Origin: Streptomyces sp. DI166 | Lineage (GTDB): Bacteria > Actinomycetota > Actinomycetes > Streptomycetales > Streptomycetaceae | Direction: 5' to 3' | NCBI RefSeq assembly: GCF_900091315.1 | Contig: NZ_FLSP01000008.1 | Location: 62,001-126,000 of the forward strand | Length of the DNA: 64,000 bases | Shown: in pieces, positions 9,288 through 18,379 of the stretch | Numbering within the stretch: position 1 is the stretch's first letter | Layout: every line of letters begins with the position of its first letter | The notes under the pieces: generated by a model | Databases searched by the model: none | Seen by the model: only the letters and a program-made list of their open reading frames with translations | What the model was told of the DNA's origin: nothing | Program-made: the position numbers and the translations under genes

Positions 9288-9914
9288 TCATTCCATCCGC
9301 ACCGGAGCGACCGGGAGCTGCTCCCTGTACGGCCATGTAAAGGTGCGGTCGGGTTCGAGATGGGCGTCGCCCCAGTGAATGGCATGGATGCCGTTCTCGG
9401 CGTCGGCCGTGAAGAACACGCAGACGAGCCGGGTGGAAGCTCCCAGCTCCTCGAACGCTTCGTGCAGCCCCAGGTACTCCTCGGTCACCAGGTTCTCGTC
9501 GACGTCGAAGAGGGTGTCGGGAGGCTGCGGCCCATGCGCCCGAAACAGCCGCTGCCGCGTAGGAGACGCATTGGCCGGCAACCGGGCCCGATCCAGCGGC
9601 CTGGGCCTGTCCGCGTACCGGAAGGGAAAGAGTGCGTGATCGTTGATCACCGCGTACTCGTACCCACGCACGTCCCGTACGGCCTCCCCCAGCTCACGAG
9701 CCGTCTCCGCCAGGTGCTCGCGCACGAGACCCGCCAGGGCCACCCCGTACGGACTCCGCTTCTTGAGCCCCGCGGCAAGGTGCGCGGCATGAGCCTTCGC
9801 GTGCGCCTTGGCCAGCTGCACCGGAACGGCAGCAGCAAGCGCGCCGGCATGCCGCCCGAACCGCTCGACGGCCCAGGTCGACGGTCCCCCCGGATAGCGA
9901 CCCAACACCGACAT
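9288..9914 (-). CDS. protein of unknown function
   Basis: 208 residues, not recognised. An Ala/His/Lys-rich helical N-terminal half is followed by a more globular C-terminal half with FPFRYADRPRP and DENLVTEEYLGLHEAFEEL. No signal peptide or membrane segment is seen. ATG 9914 was chosen because GGGAGGGGG precedes it. It lies just inside the left end of the AICE, next to the IS insertion. It may be cargo or part of the element's left-end module. Confidence 0.6.
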   Translation of the reverse strand: MSVLGRYPGGPSTWAVERFGRHAGALAAAVPVQLAKAHAKAHAAHLAAGLKKRSPYGVALAGLVREHLAETARELGEAVRDVRGYEYAVINDHALFPFRYADRPRPLDRARLPANASPTRQRLFRAHGPQPPDTLFDVDENLVTEEYLGLHEAFEELGASTRLVCVFFTADAENGIHAIHWGDAHLEPDRTFTWPYREQLPVAPVRME

Positions 9915-9990
9915 ACTGTGCCCCCTCCCCCTGGTCCCCGCCTCTGAACTGTGTGACACATACATGAAGGGCAACAAGGGGGCGTTCTAG

Positions 9991-11649
9991 CCTCGCGCTT
10001 TCACGAGGTGGAGTGTCCGAGGCTTGATCAAATAAGCGGAGAGTGCTCCTGACCTGCAACGATGGGACTTGTCTAGGGTCCTGTTGGCTGCAGGGAAAGA
10101 AGCACTCTCCAGGTGAAGAAGCGTATCGGGTCGTACCCGCGTGTCCGCATCGAGGGCGGCGGCCGGGCGGTGGTCTCGCACGCCGGGGGCGTGCTGCTGG
10201 TCGAGACCGTCCGCAAGACCGGCCTGGACACCGCGATATCAGCGGCGCTGACGCCGTGGCGGAAGCCTCGGGCGGTGCACGATCCGGGCAAGATCCTGCT
10301 GGACGTGGCCCTGGCGGTCGCGCTGGGCGGCGACTGCCTCGCGGATGTCGCCATGCTGCGGGCCGAACCGGCCGTGTTCGGGCCGGTGACCTCCGACCCC
10401 ACGGTCTCCCGCCTCATCGGCACCCTCGCCGCCTCCGGGGAGAAGACCCTGCGGGCCATCCGTGCCGCGCGGGCTGAAGCCCGCCGCCGTGTCTGGCAGT
10501 TGGCCGACCGCAAAGCGCCGGATGCGGGCGGGACGGTGACCGTCGACCTCGACGGGGTGCTGGTGATCGCACACTCGGACAAGGAGGACGCCGCACCGAC
10601 GTGGAAGCGAACCTACGGCCACCACCCGCTGATGGCGTTCGTCGACCACGGGCCGGGCGGCACCGGTGAACCGGTGGCGGCCCTGCTCAGGCCGGGAAAC
10701 GCAGGCTCGAACACGGCAGCCGACCACATCACCGCCACCCAACTGGCCCTGGCACAACTGCCGAAGAAGTACCGGCGCGGACGTCAGACCCTGATCCGCA
10801 CTGACTCCGCGGGCGGCACCCACGACTTCGTCGCCTGGCTCACTCAGCGCGGACGCTGGCTGTCCTACTCGGTCGGCATGGTGATCACGGACACCATCCA
10901 CCAGCACGTGCTGAAGATTCCGGCGTCAGCCTGGACGGCGGCCATCGAGGCCGACGGTGAGATACGCGACGGCGCCTGGGTCGCCGAACTCACCGGCGAC
11001 GTCCTGGACGGCTGGCCGAAGGGCATGCGGCTGATCGTCAGGAAGGAACGACCGCATCCCGGGGCTCAGTTGAGACTCACGGACGCGGACGGCATGCGGC
11101 TGACCTGTTTCGCCACCAACACCTCAAGCCGGCCGATCGCCGAGCTCGAGCTCCGTCACCGGCTGCGGGCCCGGGCCGAGGACCGCATCCGCGCCGCCCG
11201 GGCCACCGGCCTGCGCAACCTGCCCCTGCACCGCACCGCCCAGAACCGGATCTGGCTGGAGATCGTGCAGATCGCTCTCGACCTGCTGGCCTGGATGCCG
11301 ATGCTCGCACTGACCGGCAAGGCCAGGTGCTGGGAGCCCCGCCGACTACGGCTCCGCCTGTTCACCGCGGCCGGACAGCTCGTGACCACAGGCCGGCGAC
11401 GAGTCCTCCGCCTGGCCCGCCACTGGCCCTGGACCAGCCACATCACCACAGCTCTCGAACGGCTCACCCAACTGCCCGACCCTGGCTGACCAGCAGATTC
11501 CCCGTCCCTTCGACAGCACCCCAACCCCCGGAACCGTGGAATCCGCGCCATCCCGAGGCGACACTCGGCCCTTCGGCCTGCACAGCCTCAGCCCACGGCA
11601 CGAAAACGGTCCACCGACGCCGTCGGCGGACCGTCACGAAACTTCGAGG
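9991..11649 (+). mobile_element. IS1380-type insertion sequence
   Basis: 1,659 bases. The ends form imperfect inverted repeats: CCTCG at the left end, and the same read inward from the right end, continued by TTTC after three unmatched bases. The IS is flanked on both sides by CTAG (9987-9990 and 11650-11653), consistent with a 4-base target duplication. It carries one intact transposase gene and sits inside the AICE, upstream of the CD-NTase gene. Bases 11490-11649 after the transposase stop are the non-coding right end of the IS. Confidence 0.75.
10113..11489 (+). CDS. IS1380-family transposase (DDE type)
   Basis: 458 residues, GTG start. The sequence resembles IS1380 transposases: an N-terminal region ending in SDPTVSRLIGTLA, then the catalytic core with TVTVDLDGVLV (first Asp), LIRTDSAGG (second Asp) and a Leu/Arg-rich C-terminal region. 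The frame is complete and the IS ends look intact, so the copy may be active. Confidence 0.85.
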   Translation: MKKRIGSYPRVRIEGGGRAVVSHAGGVLLVETVRKTGLDTAISAALTPWRKPRAVHDPGKILLDVALAVALGGDCLADVAMLRAEPAVFGPVTSDPTVSRLIGTLAASGEKTLRAIRAARAEARRRVWQLADRKAPDAGGTVTVDLDGVLVIAHSDKEDAAPTWKRTYGHHPLMAFVDHGPGGTGEPVAALLRPGNAGSNTAADHITATQLALAQLPKKYRRGRQTLIRTDSAGGTHDFVAWLTQRGRWLSYSVGMVITDTIHQHVLKIPASAWTAAIEADGEIRDGAWVAELTGDVLDGWPKGMRLIVRKERPHPGAQLRLTDADGMRLTCFATNTSSRPIAELELRHRLRARAEDRIRAARATGLRNLPLHRTAQNRIWLEIVQIALDLLAWMPMLALTGKARCWEPRRLRLRLFTAAGQLVTTGRRRVLRLARHWPWTSHITTALERLTQLPDPG

Positions 11650-11840
11650 CTAGCCAGGGCTGGGACAGGCCCCCTCTCGATCCGACTGGCACACGCAGTT
11701 CGACACTTACCTCAGCGTCACATGCAAGGGACCAAGCGGACCGCAGGCAAGTTGTTGAACGCTTTTCCGGTTCAGGCCCGGAGCAGGCGAACACCCAGTA
11801 TCGTTACCTCGACCATGAGCCAGGGGGAAATGGGTCGCAC

Positions 11841-12719
11841 ATGGATACCCAAGTTGGTACGGCTTTCTCTCATTTCTATGGATCAATCACACCTCCTGAC
11901 TCCTACTTACAGCTCGCAATGAGGCGCGTGCGTAAACTTGCCACAGACATAACCCGAGCTTCCAGCATGGACGGGCCGTGGTACGCATTCCTGGGTTACC
12001 GACTGATGGGCTCATATGCCAGAAGGACGGCAATCCGACAAAGTAGCGACGTAGACGTAATGTTCGAGTTCGCAGCAGGAGATTCGCCACACGCTCATGA
12101 TTCGCTGTCGCTTTTGACCTACCTAGAAGAGTGCCTCAGCGAGTTGCTCGGAGGTGCTGCAGACTTGTCGAGGATGCGAGAGGTAGTAAGCGTCTCCTTT
12201 CCGGGGGAAGTGACGATCGACATCCTTCCCTGCATCAAGAGCAGCCGTGGCGGCTATCTTTTCCCTGGGGGGTTTGGGCGCTGGGCGGTGACTGACCCCG
12301 ATACGCAGAATGCTTACTTCAAAGAGCGCTGCGATGCATCGAGAATAGACCTCTCGAAATTTACGCGAGGAATCAAACAATGGAATGTCGAAAATGGAGG
12401 GATACTTCGCTCATATCATCTTGAAGCAATGGTGGCTAACGTAGCAGATAAGCTAGGTGACAACTATTCAATTGCCACCCTCAGATTCTACGAAACGTAC
12501 GCGGAAGGATTGAGCGTACAGGATCCGGCTGGCCAGCAGGGTGACCTATCCTCTTACCTCACACCTTGCCAGAGGAAAGCTGTCTCGGTTCTGATCGAGA
12601 ATTACAGGAATAAGGCACACCTCGCGGTTTCCGCGCAGGATGATCGCCGGTATACGCAAGCCGTAGAGGCTTGGGCTAGGGTGTACGGACCCTGTTTCCC
12701 AAGCCCGGATGAGCAGTAG
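11841..12719 (+). CDS. CBASS-type CD-NTase (cGAS/DncV-like nucleotidyltransferase)
   Basis: 292 residues. The nucleotidyltransferase site is complete: GS at residues 57-58, the DVD pair at Asp70 and Asp72, and a third Asp at 127 in VTIDILP. This fits the cyclic (oligo)nucleotide synthases of CBASS anti-phage systems. An S-4TM-type effector gene starts nine bases downstream, so the two probably form one operon. Base composition and codon use are clearly AT-richer than all neighbours, indicating recent acquisition. No Cap2/Cap3 ubiquitin-like genes or HORMA/TRIP13 genes are adjacent, so a type I system is inferred. The product nucleotide is unknown. Confidence 0.82.
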   Translation: MDTQVGTAFSHFYGSITPPDSYLQLAMRRVRKLATDITRASSMDGPWYAFLGYRLMGSYARRTAIRQSSDVDVMFEFAAGDSPHAHDSLSLLTYLEECLSELLGGAADLSRMREVVSVSFPGEVTIDILPCIKSSRGGYLFPGGFGRWAVTDPDTQNAYFKERCDASRIDLSKFTRGIKQWNVENGGILRSYHLEAMVANVADKLGDNYSIATLRFYETYAEGLSVQDPAGQQGDLSSYLTPCQRKAVSVLIENYRNKAHLAVSAQDDRRYTQAVEAWARVYGPCFPSPDEQ

Positions 12720-12728
12720 GGGGATGCG

Positions 12729-13622
12729 ATGGGAATCAATGAGCGACAGAAGGACGACCGCGGCCTACTGTTACACACTGCTGTCATCGCCGCACATCGC
12801 GCCGCACAGAGGATCGAGTGGCTCCGTTACACGCCGTCTCTGCTCATAGCCGTCGTGGGCGCGGTGTTCGCATGTCTGCAGCGAACAAATACCGTACTAA
12901 TCATTATCAGCTTCGTGTGGGCGGTTCTCTCGACACTTCTCCTGGCTCCACTCGTCAAGCAAAGATCTGCAGAAGCAGCTAGGTTGCAGGAACACTTCGA
13001 CACTTATGTCTTCGAAATGGAATGGAGCGAGAGGGGGGATAAGGTTGACCCTGAAAGGATCAGGGAATTCTCGACTCGCTTCAAAGAAGACATTAACAAG
13101 CTCAGCGACTATTACGCCGACGTGTCGGATTTCCCGTCTCCGGTTGCAGTATTACTATGCCAGCGATCGAATGTGACATGGGATATGCGTCTGAGGCAAC
13201 GCTGGAAGAATGCGGTCACCAGCAGCCTGATTATCTGGCTATGCCTCGGCATACTGTACGGGCTGCTTGCTAATGTAAGTACGTTGAATTTGATGCTACG
13301 CTGGTATGTCCCGTCGTTGGCGATCATTTCGCTGGCTTGGGAGATTATCCACTCACAGAGACAGACTATTGCCGACAGATCTGCAGTTAAGGCTCGCATC
13401 TCCAGCGAGCTCGAGTGGGCAGGCCGTCAACTGTCTGCGCCTCAACAGAAGTCACTGGTTAAGGCTTGCCGAAAAATTCAGGACGAAATCTTCGCAGTGC
13501 GATGTAAAGCTACGAGGGTGCCAAAATTTCTATACGAACGATATCGCGACTCGGACGATAATCGAATGAAGGCTGCCATCGCTGATATAAAGCAGGATCT
13601 CGGAGTTCTAGAGCGTCCGTAG
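12729..13622 (+). CDS. S-4TM family putative pore-forming effector
   Basis: 297 residues with four predicted membrane helices in two pairs (about 34-77 and 161-207), separated by a charged helical segment and followed by a cytosolic, Lys/Arg-rich tail. This layout matches the S-4TM effectors paired with CD-NTases and other nucleotide-signal enzymes, where the membrane protein is thought to open or damage the inner membrane when it binds the signal. A GGGG ribosome site sits before ATG 12729. The low-GC composition is shared with the upstream CD-NTase. Confidence 0.75.
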   Translation: MGINERQKDDRGLLLHTAVIAAHRAAQRIEWLRYTPSLLIAVVGAVFACLQRTNTVLIIISFVWAVLSTLLLAPLVKQRSAEAARLQEHFDTYVFEMEWSERGDKVDPERIREFSTRFKEDINKLSDYYADVSDFPSPVAVLLCQRSNVTWDMRLRQRWKNAVTSSLIIWLCLGILYGLLANVSTLNLMLRWYVPSLAIISLAWEIIHSQRQTIADRSAVKARISSELEWAGRQLSAPQQKSLVKACRKIQDEIFAVRCKATRVPKFLYERYRDSDDNRMKAAIADIKQDLGVLERP

Positions 13623-13664
13623 CACAGAAACCGAAGGCCGGCGGAACGGCTTTGGGCTGGAGCT

Positions 13665-13776
13665 GCTTTGGGGCGAGTGATCATGGCCCCTTAAGCTTCC
13701 GGCGAGTCGGGCAGTCTGTGGACCTGCCCGTTAAAGCACGACGTTGGGGCCATGATCTTAGAGGCTCGCCCCAAAG
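13665..13776. repeat. long imperfect inverted repeat (MITE-like or decayed IS ends)
   Basis: The left arm is GCTTTGGGGCGAG then ATCATGGCCCC (13665-13690). It pairs with the right arm GGGGCCATGAT, a short bulge, then CTCGCCCCAAAG (13746-13776). Inside lies a second hairpin, GGGCAG...CTGCCC (about 13710-13729). The rest of the 413-base gap 13623-14035 shows no convincing gene. This could be a small non-autonomous mobile element or a strong terminator for the effector gene. Confidence 0.55.
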
Positions 13777-14035
13777 TGGCTGCCTAAAGCCGTGGAGCCG
13801 ACCGCCCCAGCCACAGAGGGTGTCTCCCCACTTCATGCCCGCAGCCGCCGAGCGCGCCGCCGGGCGCGGCCAGCCGGGGCGAAGACAGGAGGCAGGCCGC
13901 GCCGCAGAGGCGGCGCGCGCCCGCGCCGTGCGCGGGCCTTGATGAACGTAGGGAAAGTCTTACCGCGCTCATGATCGGCAACCGCCCCGATCGTGGCCTG
14001 TCGGCTCTCCGCTCGCCTCGGCTACCGTTCAATCC

Positions 14036-14596
14036 ATGCCTTCTGCATTGGACACGCCCCAGGGAGCGGCCGAGCTCGCCGAGTCCCTGCTCCCTCCACT
14101 CGGGAACCGCTGGCTGCACACTCAAGCCGTGGCTGCTCGGGCCCGTGAGGCTTGCGCGGCAGTGTCCGAGGCTGACCGGGATCTCTTGGTCGCCGCCGCC
14201 TGGCTGCATGACATCGGCTACGCGCCCGAGCTGCGCGATACCGGGTTCCACCCCCTCGACGGTGCCCGGCACCTCGAATCCCTCGGTGCGCCGGCGCGCC
14301 TGGTGCGGTTGGTCGCCCACCACTCCGGAGCCGTGTACGAAGCGGAACAGCGCGGGCTCTCGGCAGAACTGGCCGTCTACGAGCGGGAAGACTCCCCGGT
14401 CCTGGATGCCCTGATCTTCGCCGACATGACGACCGGCCCCGCCGGGCAGTCCTTCGACTTCGACACCCGGATCGACGAGATCCTCGTCCGGTACGAGCCG
14501 GGCAGTGAGGTGCACAACGCGATCAGCAAGGCCCGGCCGTACCTCGGTGCAGCCGTCGACCGGACCCGCGAGCGCATGGCTCGTCAGCCGAGATAA
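14036..14596 (+). CDS. HD-domain phosphohydrolase-like protein
   Basis: 186 residues. The metal-binding HD signature is visible: H in WLHTQAVAARA, the WLHDIGY His-Asp pair, and VAHHSGAV with tandem His. Such proteins hydrolyse nucleotides or phosphate esters; the substrate here is unknown. The gene runs convergently into the Nudix gene with a 13-base overlap. HD proteins are common AICE passengers. Confidence 0.8.
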   Translation: MPSALDTPQGAAELAESLLPPLGNRWLHTQAVAARAREACAAVSEADRDLLVAAAWLHDIGYAPELRDTGFHPLDGARHLESLGAPARLVRLVAHHSGAVYEAEQRGLSAELAVYEREDSPVLDALIFADMTTGPAGQSFDFDTRIDEILVRYEPGSEVHNAISKARPYLGAAVDRTRERMARQPR

Positions 14597-15054
14597 GGCT
14601 GCGCCCGTTCGGCCAGGCCGTGCTCGATCCGCATGCGCATGGACGGGTGAATGTTCAGCTCGTCCAGCCTGCTCGGGTCCACGAACGCCACTTCCTTGCT
14701 CTCGCTGCTCGTCCGCAGCTCGCCGCCGACAATGCGGGCGTGGAAGCAGATGGAGAACTGCTGGCGGACCTCGCCGTCGTCGTACGCCATGACGTGACCG
14801 GGGTTGGTGTAGATGCCGACCAGGCCGGTCACTTCCACGTCGAACCCGGTCTCTTCCTTCGTCTCGCGTACAGCTGCGTCCGGAGCCGACTCGCCGAGGT
14901 CGACGCCGCCTCCGGGCAGTGCCCAGAGGTCGTTGTCGGTCTTGTGGATCAGCAGGACTTCCCCTGCCTCGTTGCGGGCGATGGCAGTCACGGAAGGGAC
15001 GAGGCTGTTCGCCTTCGGGGCGTTGGGATCGTTGAAGTAGTCGACACGGGCCAT
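14584..15054 (-). CDS. Nudix hydrolase, possible Pif-like transfer-immunity protein
   Basis: 156 residues. The Nudix box is complete: GGVDLGE, seven residues, then RETKEETGF. ATG 15054 gives a normal single-domain length; an in-frame start further upstream is less likely. In pSAM2 the immunity factor Pif, which blocks entry of a second copy, contains a Nudix domain, and the position here beside the XRE regulator is similar. A Pif-like role is inferred from context only. General nucleotide sanitation is the alternative. Confidence 0.8.
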   Translation of the reverse strand: MARVDYFNDPNAPKANSLVPSVTAIARNEAGEVLLIHKTDNDLWALPGGGVDLGESAPDAAVRETKEETGFDVEVTGLVGIYTNPGHVMAYDDGEVRQQFSICFHARIVGGELRTSSESKEVAFVDPSRLDELNIHPSMRMRIEHGLAERAQPYLG

Positions 15055-15082
15055 GCATTCACCCTCGCACGCCCAGGGCCTG

Positions 15083-15814
15083 CTACGCCTCCCGGCCCCG
15101 CTCCCACGCGTAGTCAAAGCTCCGCATGTAGTGCCGGAAGGTCCGCGCTCCAGGCAGGTACCGGAAGTGCATCACCGGATTCTGACCGGCGGGAGCTCCA
15201 AGGACGTGCGGATTCACGAGAACGTCCTCGTCAAACCGGTAGATCGAGTTGTAGAGGATCGTGTCGTGCAGCCGGACTTCCACGCCGGGCGTCGACATGG
15301 CAGGGGTGAGGTAGCGGCGCGTGATCCGCGCCCGCGCGGCCAAGTCGCCGCCGATTCCCTCCTCTTCACCACGCTGGCGAACCGCCTCGGACTCGGGGTC
15401 GCCGAGCAGGATCCGGACCTGGGCGCCGGCACTCGCTTTCTCGGCGAGCAGATCGGGCAGATCCGGGTGGCTGTCGAAGAGGAACAGCCCGGCGTACACC
15501 AAGATGTCTATCTGGTCCTTCGCCCCCTCGATCAAAGATGACCAGAGCGGAACGGGGACCGCGCCACGGTGCGGGTAGTACGTGATCAGCTCGGACGTGC
15601 TGGCCTTCTCCGCCTGCTTCTCCACCGACGGCCACAGGTAGACCTCGTCAACTCCCAGGAAGCTGGCCGCCTTCCAGCGGTGCCCGCGGTGGGGTGTGCG
15701 GTTGGTGGTGATCCACCGCTCAACGCTCTTGGGATCCACGCCGACGTGCTCGGCTACGGACTGGATCGTCTCGCCCTTCGCTGAAATCGCCGCGCGCAGA
15801 CGCTCGTTCGCCAT
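15083..15814 (-). CDS. XRE-family regulator with DUF5919 (PLD-like) C-terminal domain
   Basis: 243 residues. An N-terminal helix-turn-helix (about 5-60) contains TIQSVAEHVGVDPKSVERWI. The C-terminal region has DILVYAGLFLF, QVRILLGDPES and VEVRLHDTILYNSIYRFD, the pattern of the DUF5919 regulators found in AICEs. The gene is divergent from the transfer operon across a 157-base gap with repeated ACGTCC boxes, so it probably represses both directions. Confidence 0.8.
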   Translation of the reverse strand: MANERLRAAISAKGETIQSVAEHVGVDPKSVERWITTNRTPHRGHRWKAASFLGVDEVYLWPSVEKQAEKASTSELITYYPHRGAVPVPLWSSLIEGAKDQIDILVYAGLFLFDSHPDLPDLLAEKASAGAQVRILLGDPESEAVRQRGEEEGIGGDLAARARITRRYLTPAMSTPGVEVRLHDTILYNSIYRFDEDVLVNPHVLGAPAGQNPVMHFRYLPGARTFRHYMRSFDYAWERGREA

Positions 15815-15837
15815 GTCGTGCCCTTCGCCGGGACCAC

Positions 15838-15878
15838 TAGGGACGTTTTGACGGTAGCTCAGACGTCCCTAAACGTCC
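15838..15878. promoter_or_regulatory. operator array and promoter between the XRE gene and the transfer operon
   Basis: An inverted repeat TAGGGACGT (15838-15846) and ACGTCCCTA (15863-15871) is followed by a third ACGTCC box. A TTGACG hexamer lies between the arms at 15848-15853, so repressor binding would cover a promoter reading right. The likely ligand is the XRE protein encoded to the left. Confidence 0.55.
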
Positions 15879-15971
15879 ATACGGACCGTGTTGCGTCCAC
15901 CCCTCCTCGCGGTCTCCTGATCTCGCCGACGGGATGTCGGTCAACACCCCGCCCTTACAGGAGACAAGACG

Positions 15972-16325
15972 ATGCGTCAGATTCCCGTGGACACCTCCAA
16001 CGCCACCGTGATGGTCGCCAAGCCCCCGCAGCCCAAGGTGAAGGACCGCCGTACCGGTGAGATCGCCACCGACAAGGACGGCGTCACGCTGATGGTCGTG
16101 GAGGTCATGTTCTCCACGCCCGACGAGGTCGAGATCCTCAAGCTCACCGTTCCGCAGCCCGGCGTCTCCGAGGACCTGATCATGGGCACTCCGGTCGCGC
16201 TGACCGGCCTGGTCGCCTCGGCGTGGGAGAACGAGTTCAACGGCCAGAAGCGGCACGGGATCGCCTTCCGTGCGGTCGCCGTGACCTCCCTGGCCGCTGC
16301 GGGCTCGGCGTCGAAGGCGGCCTGA
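15972..16325 (+). CDS. SCO3933-family regulatory protein
   Basis: 117 residues. It matches the conserved small AICE protein next to the FtsK-like transfer gene (MRQIPVDTSNATVMVA start, then MGTPVALTGLVASAWE). The fold looks beta-rich and single-stranded-DNA-binding-like, but this was not verified. It is the first gene of the transfer operon, four bases before the FtsK-like gene. The ribosome site is AGGAG before ATG. Confidence 0.75.
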   Translation: MRQIPVDTSNATVMVAKPPQPKVKDRRTGEIATDKDGVTLMVVEVMFSTPDEVEILKLTVPQPGVSEDLIMGTPVALTGLVASAWENEFNGQKRHGIAFRAVAVTSLAAAGSASKAA

Positions 16326-16328
16326 GCC

Positions 16329-17684
16329 GTGACGTGGCTACTCGTCTCGCTGATGCTGGTCGTCGCTGCTGCGGGTCTCCTGCGGTGGCGGCGCCCCGCC
16401 TGGTACTGGCTGAGCTTCGGGATCACGTTCGCCGTCCTGCGGGTCCTGGTCCGGTACGGGTCCGTCATGGACGCCTGCGGTCTGACGGTCCCGGCTCCTC
16501 GCTGGCGTCTGGCCCTGGCCCGGCTGACGCACCAGCGCGTTCCCGGTCCTCGCGCACCGCGCATTCAGCGAGTACGAATCACCCGGACCGGCCTGGTACT
16601 GCGGCTGAAGCTCCGCCCTGGTCAGGACGCCTTCGACGTGGCCGCGTCGTGTGACCGGCTGCGGCACTCGTTCGCCATGTACGGGGTCACCTCCCGTGAG
16701 CTGCGCTCCGGTGTGGTCGAACTGCGGATGACCGGCTACGACGTGCTCAAGCGGGTGCAGATGCCGACCAAGGTCGACATCCGTCCGATGCGGGTCCCGG
16801 TTGCCCTCCGGGAAGACGGAGCGGTCCACTACCGCGACTACCGGGCCGTCCCGCACGCTCTGACGCTCGGCGCGACGGAGTCCGGCAAGTCCGTCTACCA
16901 GCGCAACCTCGTCGCCGCGCTCGCGCCACAACGCGTTGCCCTGGTCGGGATCGACTGCAAGCAGGGAGTCGAACTGTTCCCGCTGGCCCGCCGGTTCTCC
17001 GCCCTCGCCGACAATCCCGACACCGCCGCCGAACTCCTGGACGCCCTGGTGTCCCACATGCAGGACGTGTACCAGCTCATCCGGGCCGAGCAACGGATCA
17101 CCTCCGCCGTACCCGACGCAGAGATCGCCGCCGACATCTGGGATCTACCCCCTGACCTGCGGCCGGTGCCCGTCGTGGTCCTGGTCGACGAGGTGGCCGA
17201 ACTCGCCCTCTTCGCCAGCAAGGAGGAGGAGAAGCGCCGAGACCGGATCATCACCGCGCTGGCCCGGCTCGCCCAGCTTGGCCGCGCCGCCGGCATCTAC
17301 CTGGAGATCTGCGGCCAGCGCTTCGGCTCCGAACTCGGCAAGGGCATCACCATGCTCCGCGCCCAGCTCACCGGCCGTACGGCCCACCGCGTCAACGACG
17401 AATCCAGCGCGAACATGGCCTTCGGCGACATCGCCCCGGACGCCGTACTCGCCACGATTCAGATCCCCACGGACACACCCGGCGTCGCCGTCGCCGGTGA
17501 CTCGTCTGGTGGTTGGGCTCGCATCCGTGCCCCGCACACCTCGCTGCGACAGGCCGTGAACATCTGCAACCGGTACGCCTTCCTGGCACCGGACCTGCCC
17601 GCCCTGGCCCCGTTCCGGCCCGTGCTCGGAAGCCCTGCGCGGGTTCAGACCCCGGCCGCCGAGTCCACCCCGGCCATCGCCTGA
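16329..17684 (+). CDS. FtsK/SpoIIIE-type conjugal transfer ATPase (TraSA-like)
   Basis: 451 residues, GTG start. Two membrane helices occupy about residues 1-45, then an FtsK-like motor domain with Walker A GATESGKS (181-188) and Walker B VVVLVDEVAEL. In pSAM2 and relatives this single protein moves double-stranded DNA between mycelial cells. Its position after the SCO3933-like gene and before the DUF2637/Spd genes is the standard AICE order. Confidence 0.9.
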   Translation: MTWLLVSLMLVVAAAGLLRWRRPAWYWLSFGITFAVLRVLVRYGSVMDACGLTVPAPRWRLALARLTHQRVPGPRAPRIQRVRITRTGLVLRLKLRPGQDAFDVAASCDRLRHSFAMYGVTSRELRSGVVELRMTGYDVLKRVQMPTKVDIRPMRVPVALREDGAVHYRDYRAVPHALTLGATESGKSVYQRNLVAALAPQRVALVGIDCKQGVELFPLARRFSALADNPDTAAELLDALVSHMQDVYQLIRAEQRITSAVPDAEIAADIWDLPPDLRPVPVVVLVDEVAELALFASKEEEKRRDRIITALARLAQLGRAAGIYLEICGQRFGSELGKGITMLRAQLTGRTAHRVNDESSANMAFGDIAPDAVLATIQIPTDTPGVAVAGDSSGGWARIRAPHTSLRQAVNICNRYAFLAPDLPALAPFRPVLGSPARVQTPAAESTPAIA

Positions 17685-17703
17685 CCAGGAAGGAGAAGCA
17701 ACC

Positions 17704-18360
17704 ATGCCTCGCTCAGCGCTTCGCGTGGATGCCGTCCTGGTCCAAGCCGTCATCGCCGGGGCACTGTCGTTCGCCCACCTGCACGACTTGGCGGCCGCTG
17801 CCGGGCAGGACGGTTGGAAAGCCTGGGCCTATCCGGTGTCGGTGGACCTGCTGCTGGTCGCCGCCTGGCGTCGGCTGCGCACGGACGGCCCGTCCCGGCT
17901 GGCCTGGTGCTGGTTCCTGATCGCCCTGGTCGCCTCCCTCGGGGCCAACGTCGCCACCGCCGGACTCCTCGACCTCGGTGACGTTCCGGCCTGGCTGCGT
18001 ATCCTCGTCGCCGCCTGGCCCGCCCTGGCCTTCATGGGCGGCACTCTCCTGGCCCACTCGCCCGTGGGCCACACCTCGGCCCCGGCCCCCGCGCCCGAAG
18101 TGGAGCCCGAACCGGCCGCCACCGCTGAACCGGACCCGCTACCGGTGGCGGTCGCCGACGACACCCCCACCCTCCCGGCCGCCGACCCAGACTCGGCACC
18201 GTCGGCCGTTCCGGTCCCGGCCGCGCTGGTCGACCACGCCCGCAAGGTCGCCGCCGACCACCAGCAGCGCACCGGAGTCCGGATCGACACCGACACCCTC
18301 CGCGCCCGCCTCGGCGTCCCGCCGCATCTGGCCGACGCCATTGCCGCTCAGCTCGCCTGA
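17704..18360 (+). CDS. DUF2637 (SpdB-like) membrane protein
   Basis: 218 residues. Four hydrophobic segments in the first 120 residues (VQAVIAGALSFAHLHDL onward) match the DUF2637 integral membrane domain. A Pro/Ala-rich linker and a small helical tail follow. Spd-type membrane proteins help spread transferred elements along the mycelium, giving pock formation. It lies in the transfer operon. Confidence 0.8.
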   Translation: MPRSALRVDAVLVQAVIAGALSFAHLHDLAAAAGQDGWKAWAYPVSVDLLLVAAWRRLRTDGPSRLAWCWFLIALVASLGANVATAGLLDLGDVPAWLRILVAAWPALAFMGGTLLAHSPVGHTSAPAPAPEVEPEPAATAEPDPLPVAVADDTPTLPAADPDSAPSAVPVPAALVDHARKVAADHQQRTGVRIDTDTLRARLGVPPHLADAIAAQLA

Positions 18361-18379
18361 CACCGAAAGGAGACACCTC

